Origin: an uncultured Duncaniella sp.
GTDB taxonomy: Bacteria; Bacteroidota; Bacteroidia; Bacteroidales; Muribaculaceae
Assembly: GCA_910584825.1 (NCBI GenBank)
Contig: CAJUCI010000026.1
Span: 1-38,122, forward strand
Length of the DNA: 38,122 nucleotides
Direction: 5' to 3'
Positions 32,675-38,122 of the stretch are shown here, piece after piece. How positions within the stretch are numbered: position 1 is the stretch's first letter; the number at the start of each line of letters is the position of its first letter. The translations under genes were made by a program, and so were the position numbers. Under the pieces are notes generated by a model. The model saw only the letters and a program-made list of their open reading frames with translations, was not told the origin of the DNA and searched no databases.

Positions 32675-32704
32675 TAATGTTAATCAAGATATTACAGTAT
32701 TATT

Positions 32705-33148
32705 ATGAGTGATTACTGCGAGGGCGGGATTAAGCATTTCCGCCATCATATGCCGCTGCAGATGCGGTTTAACGACATAGATATGCTCGGACACCTCAAC
32801 AATAGTGTCTACTTCACCTTTATGGACCTTGCCAAGACGCGCTATTTCCAGGCCGCGCTGGGCGATAAGCTCGAGTGGGGCGACATAGGGGTGGTGATTG
32901 TCAATGTCAACTGCGATTTCTGCGCGCCGACATTCTTTGACGATGTAATCGAGGTGGAGACCGCTGTCGTTGCCATCGGTGAGAAGAGCCTGACGCTCGA
33001 GCAGAGGGTGTTCTCGCCCACCGACGGCACGGTGCGCTGTCGCTGCCGCACGATTATGTCGGGTTTCAATGCCAAGACCCTCAAGTCTGAGCCTATATCT
33101 GACGAATGGCGCGAGGCACTGGAAACGTATGAGAACGTAAAATTTTAA
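32705..33148 (+). CDS. Hotdog-fold acyl-CoA thioesterase
   Basis: 147 residues. The 4HBT-type signature MRFNDIDMLGHLNNSVYF, with the catalytic Asp about residue 24, and the following TRYFQAALG mark a YbgC/FadM-like thioesterase. Residues after about 50 form the second half of the hotdog domain. These enzymes hydrolyse acyl-CoA or acyl-ACP in the cytoplasm; the substrate is unknown. Lies 30 bases after the DUF721 gene and ahead of a repeat element. Confidence 0.85.
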   Translation: MSDYCEGGIKHFRHHMPLQMRFNDIDMLGHLNNSVYFTFMDLAKTRYFQAALGDKLEWGDIGVVIVNVNCDFCAPTFFDDVIEVETAVVAIGEKSLTLEQRVFSPTDGTVRCRCRTIMSGFNAKTLKSEPISDEWREALETYENVKF

Positions 33149-33309
33149 ATGTAAAATTAAGAATTAAAAATTAAAAATTTAGGCCTGTCGGCCGAAGCCT
33201 ATTATATGGTTTAAGGTCTAAAGCCGCGTGCCACAGCCGTTTGGCCGGACATAGCGAGCGAGATGAAAGCAAAACAATTTTCCATTTTCCATTTTAAATT
33301 TTCCATTCC
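33137..33309. repeat. Heptamer arrays with GC-rich hairpin core (element B)
   Basis: Left array 33137-33181 (units TTTAAAT, GTAAAAT, TAAGAAT, TAAAAAT, period seven) overlaps the thioesterase stop; right array about 33275-33307 (ATTTTCC, ATTTTAA units) abuts the rsmF start. The arrays are imperfectly complementary. The core contains GTCGGCCGAA (33187-33196) against TTTGGCCGGAC (33240-33250) and shares the 11-mer CAGCCGTTTGG (33234-33244) with the minus strand of element A (10594-10604). Confidence 0.65.
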
Positions 33310-33310
33310 C

Positions 33311-34723
33311 ATGAACTTGCCTGAGGGATTTGTCACTATGCTAACCCAGCTGGGTCTTGGCGATGCCGTCGAAGCCATAGCTTCACGCGAGCCTGAAGTG
33401 TCGGTGAGGGTCAACGCCCGAAAGGGGTGTCATATCGACGGCGACGGAGGTGTGCCGTGGTGTGCCGAGGGGGTATATCTGCGCGAACGGCCAACGTTTG
33501 CGCTCGACCCGAGGTGGCATCAGGGCCGCTATTACGTCCAGGAGGGCGGCTCGATGTTTGTGAGCCATGTGGTGAAGCATCTGCGCGAGGGGTGGGCCGG
33601 CCCCGTGGCCGTGCTCGACGCATGTGCCGCGCCCGGCGGTAAGACCACGGCCGTGATGGACGCCCTGCCCGAGGGCTCGCTCGTCGTGGCCAACGAATAT
33701 GTGCCCGCGCGCGCCGCTGTGCTCAGGGAGAATATCGTCAAATGGGGCTATCCCGCGGCGATAGTCACGCGCGGCGACACGGCTGACATAGCCCGGATGG
33801 GCGAGACGTTTGACCTCGTCATCGCCGACGTGCCCTGCTCGGGCGAGGGGATGATGCGCAAGGATGATGAGGCGGTCGACCAGTGGAGCGAGGGGCTGGT
33901 GAGGGAATGTGCCGACAGGCAGTGGGAAATCGTCAGCAACCTGTGGCGCACGCTCCGTCTCGGCGGGGTGATGATATATAGCACCTGCACGTTCAACCGT
34001 CAGGAGAACGAACTTACTGTCAGCCGTATCATCTCGGAGCTTGGCGGCGAGAGTGTGGTCGTGCCCGTTGACGCGGAGTGGGGCATAACCCCGGCTCTCG
34101 ATGCCGACGGGCGGCCTGACGACGCGATTCATGCCTACCGCTTCGTGCCCGGACGTACGAGGGGCGAGGGGTTGTTTCTCTCGGTGATACGTAAAGTGGC
34201 CGATGCCGACGCGTCCGATGATTACGGCGTGCGTGCCATGCGCGTGAAGCCCTCGCGTGACCGCGGCAAGGATAAGGGGAAAGGGGCGAAGGCCCAGCCC
34301 GTGCCTACGCGGCAGCTTGTGGAATGGCTCGACCCCTCCCGACAGTTCACGATATATGCCGAAGGCGACCGCGTGAGCGCGTTTCCCGCCGAGTGGGCCG
34401 GCGTACTGGCCGAAGTGAGGCGGCACGTGGATGTGATACACGAAGGCATACACCTTGGCACCGTCAAGGGGCGCGACATTGTGCCCGCCCACGGACTGGT
34501 AATGTCATCCGCATTCAATAAATCGGCCTTCCCGCTCGTTGATATAGACACGGACACCGCCCTGCGCTATCTGCGCGGCGAATCGCCCGCCCTGCCCGAC
34601 GGCACCCCGCGCGGCCACGTCGTGCTCAATTACGACGGCTCGCCCCTCGGCCTCGTCAAGAACCTCGGCCCGCGCAGCAACTCACTCTACCCCGCCCCCT
34701 GGCGACTCAAGATTAAAATTTAA
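33311..34723 (+). CDS. RsmF-like rRNA (cytosine-C5)-methyltransferase
   Basis: 470 residues from ATG 33311. An upstream ATG (33263) would add 16 residues encoded by array DNA and is rejected. NOL1/NOP2/Sun family: SAM loop DACAAPGGKTT (about 100-110), motif IV DVPCSGEGMM with the Cys that releases product, and motif VI YSTCTFN with the nucleophile Cys. The C-terminal third (about 340-470) resembles the PUA-like extension of RsmF-type enzymes. The target is likely a 16S rRNA cytosine; the position is not determinable here. Its last codons and stop (KIKI, stop at 34721) lie inside the next heptamer array. Confidence 0.9.
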   Translation: MNLPEGFVTMLTQLGLGDAVEAIASREPEVSVRVNARKGCHIDGDGGVPWCAEGVYLRERPTFALDPRWHQGRYYVQEGGSMFVSHVVKHLREGWAGPVAVLDACAAPGGKTTAVMDALPEGSLVVANEYVPARAAVLRENIVKWGYPAAIVTRGDTADIARMGETFDLVIADVPCSGEGMMRKDDEAVDQWSEGLVRECADRQWEIVSNLWRTLRLGGVMIYSTCTFNRQENELTVSRIISELGGESVVVPVDAEWGITPALDADGRPDDAIHAYRFVPGRTRGEGLFLSVIRKVADADASDDYGVRAMRVKPSRDRGKDKGKGAKAQPVPTRQLVEWLDPSRQFTIYAEGDRVSAFPAEWAGVLAEVRRHVDVIHEGIHLGTVKGRDIVPAHGLVMSSAFNKSAFPLVDIDTDTALRYLRGESPALPDGTPRGHVVLNYDGSPLGLVKNLGPRSNSLYPAPWRLKIKI

Positions 34724-34749
34724 AATGGAAAATTTAAAATGGAAAATTA
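34712..34749. repeat. Left array of the four-helix-bundle unit
   Basis: Units TTAAAAT and GGAAAAT, period seven. 34715-34748 is complementary to 35159-35192 at 31 of 34 positions, with a 20-base perfect stretch. It overlaps the rsmF stop codon and ends 13 bases before the next ATG. Confidence 0.85.
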
Positions 34750-34762
34750 ATCGCATGACATT

Positions 34763-35143
34763 ATGAACGGCAACGTTATCGTCGATAAGAGCCTTGCCTT
34801 TGCAGTCCGCATCGTAAGACTTTACAGGCTATTGAGGCATGACCGTCAGGAATCGGTGATGTCAAAACAGCTGCTCAGATGCGGCACAAGCATCGGTGCG
34901 AACGTTGCAGAGTCGCAGGAAGCTCAGACATCGCCGGATTTCGTATCCAAGTTATACATAGCACTCAAAGAGTGCAGCGAGACGCGTTACTGGCTTAAAT
35001 TGCTGAGTATGACTGATTATCTGACCGATAGCGAATACAAATCGATTGACGATGACGCTTCGGAGCTTCATGCGATGCTTATCACTATTATAAAGACGAA
35101 AAAATCAAACATGAGGAAAGAGGCCACACGGATTAACTCCTGA
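34763..35143 (+). CDS. Four-helix-bundle protein (23S rRNA IVS-protein family)
   Basis: 126 residues. The pattern SKQLLRCGTSIGANVAESQEA followed by DFVSKLYIALKECSETRYWL is characteristic of the S23/TIGR02436 four-helix-bundle family. Homologues are encoded in intervening sequences inside 23S rRNA genes (Leptospira, Coxiella) and, as Avd, beside diversity-generating retroelements; they form pentameric nucleic-acid-binding barrels in the Avd case. Here the gene sits between rsmF and trmD, is enclosed by inverted heptamer arrays and is less GC-rich than both neighbours, as for an inserted unit. No reverse transcriptase or rRNA gene is in view. Confidence 0.88.
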   Translation: MNGNVIVDKSLAFAVRIVRLYRLLRHDRQESVMSKQLLRCGTSIGANVAESQEAQTSPDFVSKLYIALKECSETRYWLKLLSMTDYLTDSEYKSIDDDASELHAMLITIIKTKKSNMRKEATRINS

Positions 35144-35148
35144 CAGCC

Positions 35149-35192
35149 CAAAATTTTAAATTTTCCATTTTAAATTTTAAATTTTAAATTTG
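35149..35192. repeat. Right array of the four-helix-bundle unit
   Basis: Units TTTTAAA and TTTTCCA, six copies, period seven, inverted relative to 34712-34749 (31 of 34 complementary over 35159-35192). It ends six bases before the trmD ATG (35199). Confidence 0.85.
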
Positions 35193-35198
35193 TTAGGT

Positions 35199-35873
35199 AT
35201 GCGAATAGATATACTCACAGTATTGCCCGAAATGATAGACTCGCCCCTCAACTGCTCGATACTCAAGCGCGCGCAGGACAAAGGGCTCGTTGAGATAGCC
35301 GTGCACAACCTGCGCGAATACACCACCAACAAGCACCGCAAGGTCGACGACTATCCCTTTGGCGGAGAGGCCGGTATGGTGATGCAGATTGAGCCGGTAG
35401 ACCGTGCCATATCACACCTCAAGTCACAGCGCGACTATGACGAAGTGATATTCACCTCGCCCGACGGCGAACAGTTTGACCAGCCAATGGCCAACACCCT
35501 CTCGCTGTGCGAGAACATCATCATACTCTGCGGCCACTACAAAGGCGTAGACTATCGCATACGCGAACACCTCATAACCAAAGAGATATCCATCGGCGAC
35601 TACGTGCTCACCGGCGGCGAGATACCCGCCGTGGTCATCGCTGACGCCGTGGTGCGCCTCATCCCCGGAGCCATCGGCGACGAGCAGAGCGCGCTGAGCG
35701 ACTCGTTTCAGGACAACCTCCTCGCCCCGCCCGTCTACACCCGCCCCGCCGACTACAACGGCTGGCGCGTGCCCGACATCCTCCTCTCCGGCCACAAAGC
35801 CCGCATCGACGACTGGAAGCACGAGCAGGCCCTCGCCCGCACCCGCCTCCTCCGCCCCGACCTGCTGGAGTGA
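35199..35873 (+). CDS. trmD: tRNA (guanine37-N1)-methyltransferase TrmD
   Basis: 224 residues from ATG 35199; an in-frame TTG at 35190 lies at the end of the array and is less likely. SPOUT-class enzyme that makes m1G37 in tRNAs and prevents frameshifting. Knot motifs are present: LCGHYKGVDYRI (about 111-122) and SIGDYVLTGGEIPA (about 132-145), with the catalytic Asp in the SFQDNLL region. Normal length. Follows the four-helix-bundle unit; normal rsmF-trmD spacing is broken by that unit. Confidence 0.96.
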   Translation: MRIDILTVLPEMIDSPLNCSILKRAQDKGLVEIAVHNLREYTTNKHRKVDDYPFGGEAGMVMQIEPVDRAISHLKSQRDYDEVIFTSPDGEQFDQPMANTLSLCENIIILCGHYKGVDYRIREHLITKEISIGDYVLTGGEIPAVVIADAVVRLIPGAIGDEQSALSDSFQDNLLAPPVYTRPADYNGWRVPDILLSGHKARIDDWKHEQALARTRLLRPDLLE

Positions 35874-35911
35874 AAAAGGAGAGACTGCAGAGCAGAGTAA
35901 GGAGATAATAA

Positions 35912-35943
35912 TTTGCACTCGGCACGAAATATCCTTATCTTTG
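35912..35943 (+). promoter_or_regulatory. Bacteroidetes-type promoter of the GT2 gene
   Basis: TTTG (35912-35915), 20-base spacer, TATCTTTG (35936-35943): both boxes and spacing fit the consensus. Transcription should start near 35950, leaving a leader of about 27 bases before ATG 35977. This separates the glycan genes from the trmD operon. Confidence 0.75.
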
Positions 35944-35976
35944 CAGAACAAACACTTTTAAAACCTCCAGTCTATT

Positions 35977-37011
35977 ATGCCATTGTTGACTACGATAGTG
36001 CCGGTATATAACGTCGAGAAGTACATCCGTACGGGTCTCGAATCACTCCTCGTGCAGGGCATGCGCGACGGGGAGCATGAGATACTGCTCATAGATGACG
36101 GCTCGACCGACAGTTCCGGCAGGATATGTGACGAATATGCCGCCAAGTATCCGTCATTAATCCGCGTCATCCACAAGCCCAACGGCGGCGTCTCCTCCGC
36201 CCGCAACCTCGGTATCCGCGAAGCCAAGGGCGACTATATCCACTTCATGGATCCAGATGACTATTTGAATGAAGGGGCTTATAAGCTCTTGATTGATAAA
36301 TTACTAGATTTAAAAGTTGATTATCTCGGCTTTGAGAGGAATGAAGTATCTGCTGAGAAGTGTGATGGCACAACATTAAAAAACTCTCCTATTGACATTA
36401 ATATAGAGAGCATGTGGAGGGGAAAAGAGCTAGTTAAAACGATAAAAATGTGGTCTGAAGTATGGAGATATTTAGTGAGAAGAAGCTTTATTTTGGAAAA
36501 TGGAATAATGTTTGATGAGTCTATGAAGGTAGGAGAAGATTTTTTATTTAACTACCTTAGTATGTCTTTTGATCCAAAGATTGCACTAACCTCAGCCAAA
36601 ATATATAATTATTATGTGAGGTCTGGTTCCGCTGTGACCTCTTTTCCAAGAGAAAGACTTAAAATGTGGATTGAAGGTATTGCTCATCAGGTGGAAGGTC
36701 TTAGGGAGATAGGTAATAATCATAAAGATTTAAAGTCTACTATGGACTTGCGAATTGAGACTCAGATGGTTTGGTTTCTACCTAAATTGTTGAGATTCAA
36801 GATGACGCAATCAGATAGTAGATATATTTGTGATGAATTTAGACGTATGAGACTATTGCCACTTATAGACAACAACTTGGTTGCGAAATCTGCAAATTTG
36901 GTTCTTACAAGACCTATGTTTCTACCGGTATTCGCAATGCTCTATAGAAGAGGCTTATTTTCGTTGTTGTTTAAATTATTGTGTATAATTAATCCCAAAA
37001 AATATAAATGA
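35977..37011 (+). CDS. GT2-family glycosyltransferase, mosaic base composition
   Basis: 344 residues. GT-A domain: VPVYNVEKYI, LIDDGSTDSS (DDGSTD 40-45), NGGVSSARN (69-77), then DPDDYL (92-97) as the metal-binding DxD and VGEDFLFN as the later acidic motif. Typical of transferases that decorate surface polysaccharide; donor and acceptor are unknown. The first 90 codons are GC-rich like the upstream housekeeping genes; from about base 36248, at the DPDD motif, the sequence turns A/T-rich through the end and into the next gene. This suggests recombination within the gene. No membrane segment except a hydrophobic C-terminal stretch. Confidence 0.88.
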   Translation: MPLLTTIVPVYNVEKYIRTGLESLLVQGMRDGEHEILLIDDGSTDSSGRICDEYAAKYPSLIRVIHKPNGGVSSARNLGIREAKGDYIHFMDPDDYLNEGAYKLLIDKLLDLKVDYLGFERNEVSAEKCDGTTLKNSPIDINIESMWRGKELVKTIKMWSEVWRYLVRRSFILENGIMFDESMKVGEDFLFNYLSMSFDPKIALTSAKIYNYYVRSGSAVTSFPRERLKMWIEGIAHQVEGLREIGNNHKDLKSTMDLRIETQMVWFLPKLLRFKMTQSDSRYICDEFRRMRLLPLIDNNLVAKSANLVLTRPMFLPVFAMLYRRGLFSLLFKLLCIINPKKYK

Positions 37012-37113
37012 GGCATAGTATGATGATGTATCAGATATCCGATTATTAGGCCTATATTTGATATAGTGTGAAATTAGTAATGATTAGATATTTGTTCGCA
37101 TAAAATATTAACA

Positions 37114-38118
37114 ATGAAGGATATAAATATTTGGTTTACGGATTTTTTGCCAAAGACAGATATAAGGCATACAAATGAATATAAATGGCTTTCAAAAAAG
37201 TATAATTTAATTTTAAATCCTAAAAATCCGGATTTTGTGATTTCATCCGTTTTTGGTTTAGAGCATTTAAAATACGATAAGGCTGTTAGAATTTTGGTTT
37301 CGGGAGAAAATATTTCGCCGGATTTTAACGTCTTTGATTATGCAATCACATCCGATCCAATAGAACTTGGCGATCGCCATTTAAGGGTTCCATATTGGGC
37401 CCTAAGATATTTATCAGAAGATCACTTTGAATATGAACGAAGACCTGTTGCTGATGAGACATTGTTGGTGAAACGAAAGTTTTGTAATTTTTTGTATTCC
37501 AATTCTTCGAGTTTATGTGCTATGCCATATAGAAACGAGCTATTCAAAAAATTATCATCATATAAACATGTTGATTCTGGAGGCTCTTGTTTGAATAATA
37601 TGGCTGGGGTTAGGGTAAAGGACAAGATGGAATTCATAGGAAAATACAAATTTACAATTGCATGTGAGAATTCTATAAAAGTAGGCTATTCAACTGAAAA
37701 AATATTAGATCCCCTAATTGCAAACAGTGTTCCAATATACTTAGGGGATCCTTGTATTATAGGAGAATTTAATCCCAAGGCATTTATAAATGTTGCAGAT
37801 TTCTCTAATGCAGATGATATGGTTTCGTTTGTTAAAAATATAGACTGTAATGATTCAGAATATCTTAGGATATTAAAAGAACCAATCTTTTTAAGTGATA
37901 AGAATTTATTATTAGATTATCATAAAGCATTGTATGATTTTCTAATGCATGTGTTTGACCAGCAAGTAAACGATGCTCGTAGGAGGTGTGAATATGGATG
38001 GACTAGAATTCATGTGGCAAGACAGGCTGGATTATGTAAATCTTTAGATAAGCGAATAATAACATCAATATCGGGACACGGGCAAATGTCCGTGGCTGAG
38101 CTTAACCGATATCGTTGA
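37114..38118 (+). CDS. GT10-family fucosyltransferase
   Basis: 334 residues, low GC. The central and C-terminal pattern KFCNFLYSN, YKFTIACENS and GYSTEKILDPLIANSVPIYLGD is that of bacterial alpha-1,3/1,4-fucosyltransferases (GT10), which use GDP-fucose in the cytoplasm to decorate surface glycans. The acidic and Lys residues for GDP-fucose binding (CENS, STEKI) are intact. The end (SISGHGQMSVAELNRYR, stop 38116) lies at the window edge; its GC rises over the last 60 bases. Preceded by a 102-base A/T-rich gap with no clear promoter. It continues the low-GC surface-glycan block that begins inside the GT2 gene. Confidence 0.88.
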   Translation: MKDINIWFTDFLPKTDIRHTNEYKWLSKKYNLILNPKNPDFVISSVFGLEHLKYDKAVRILVSGENISPDFNVFDYAITSDPIELGDRHLRVPYWALRYLSEDHFEYERRPVADETLLVKRKFCNFLYSNSSSLCAMPYRNELFKKLSSYKHVDSGGSCLNNMAGVRVKDKMEFIGKYKFTIACENSIKVGYSTEKILDPLIANSVPIYLGDPCIIGEFNPKAFINVADFSNADDMVSFVKNIDCNDSEYLRILKEPIFLSDKNLLLDYHKALYDFLMHVFDQQVNDARRRCEYGWTRIHVARQAGLCKSLDKRIITSISGHGQMSVAELNRYR

Positions 38119-38122
38119 TACC

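Noticed and set aside
33263..33310. Upstream ATG as rsmF start
   Set aside because: The added 16 residues are encoded by array DNA and ATG 33311 begins the conserved protein.
33383..34492. Long minus-strand open frame (369 residues) opposite rsmF
   Set aside because: Antisense shadow of a GC-rich methyltransferase gene with intact motifs; the composition (many His, Arg, Pro) is that of a shadow.
34763..35143. Avd of a diversity-generating retroelement
   Set aside because: Same fold family, but no reverse transcriptase, template repeat or variable gene is present within the window.
38050..38118. Fucosyltransferase truncated at the window edge
   Set aside because: An in-frame stop at 38116-38118 closes the gene at a normal length for the family.
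1..38122. tRNA or rRNA genes
   Set aside because: No cloverleaf or rRNA-like sequence noticed in any intergenic region by eye; a covariance search would be needed to exclude small RNAs fully.

Overview
The window is chromosomal DNA of a Bacteroidales bacterium, most likely a gut Muribaculaceae (S24-7) member. The evidence is a Bacteroidetes-order division and cell-wall (dcw) cluster, genes that start without Shine-Dalgarno sequences behind A/T-rich leaders, several promoters of the Bacteroidetes type (TTTG, about 20 bp, TAnnTTTG), a MurE with the meso-DAP motif DNPR, and C-terminal secretion-type tails on glycan enzymes. The family assignment is inference; the order is well supported.

Layout. 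1-2037 is accessory DNA. It holds a leftward set of three tiny genes, a divergent XRE-type regulator and two small genes behind it, and it ends abruptly inside a RecQ-family helicase gene that is cut off after its Walker A and Ia motifs. 3428-3649 is a small DUF2795-like gene with its own promoter and terminator. 3759-20811 is the dcw cluster, transcribed leftward in the order rsmH, ftsL, ftsI, murE, (an outer-membrane barrel gene), mraY, murD, ftsW, murG, murC, ftsQ, ftsA, ftsZ. mraZ is missing from its usual place and the barrel gene is an unusual insertion. 21142-22718 holds two FKBP-type prolyl isomerases. 23161-30997 is a leftward secreted glycan-degradation group: a GH8 enzyme with carbohydrate-binding-like modules, a three-module companion, and a large LruC/DUF4842-like lipoprotein. 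31284-35873 is a rightward housekeeping group: recF, a DUF721 gene, a thioesterase, an rRNA m5C methyltransferase, a four-helix-bundle (23S IVS-family) gene and trmD. 35977-38118 starts a low-GC surface-glycan region with a GT2 and a GT10 fucosyltransferase.

The most unusual thing I see is a set of intergenic tandem arrays that share a seven-base period although their unit sequences differ (ATTAGTA, TAAACTY, TATACTY, AAATTTA/GGAAAAT types). They sit between nearly all dcw genes and again around rsmF, and they supply stop codons or terminal codons of ftsQ, murD, rsmH and rsmF. One inverted pair of arrays, complementary at 31 of 34 positions, encloses the four-helix-bundle gene. That protein family is known from 23S rRNA intervening sequences, which are also bounded by inverted repeats, so this unit looks like an IVS-type element sitting between protein genes. 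Two further intergenic elements (10536-10680, 33137-33309) have the same A/T arrays around a GC-rich hairpin core and may be gene-less relatives.

How the genes work together: MurC, MurD, MurE, MraY and MurG build lipid II. FtsW and FtsI polymerise and crosslink it at the septum, FtsQ and FtsL link them to FtsA and FtsZ, and RsmH is the usual rRNA methyltransferase of the cluster. The GH8 group is secreted for plant or dietary glycan use. RecF and the DUF721 protein belong to replication and repair, and the rRNA methyltransferase and TrmD modify rRNA and tRNA. All claims come from reading the sequence; no database search was run.
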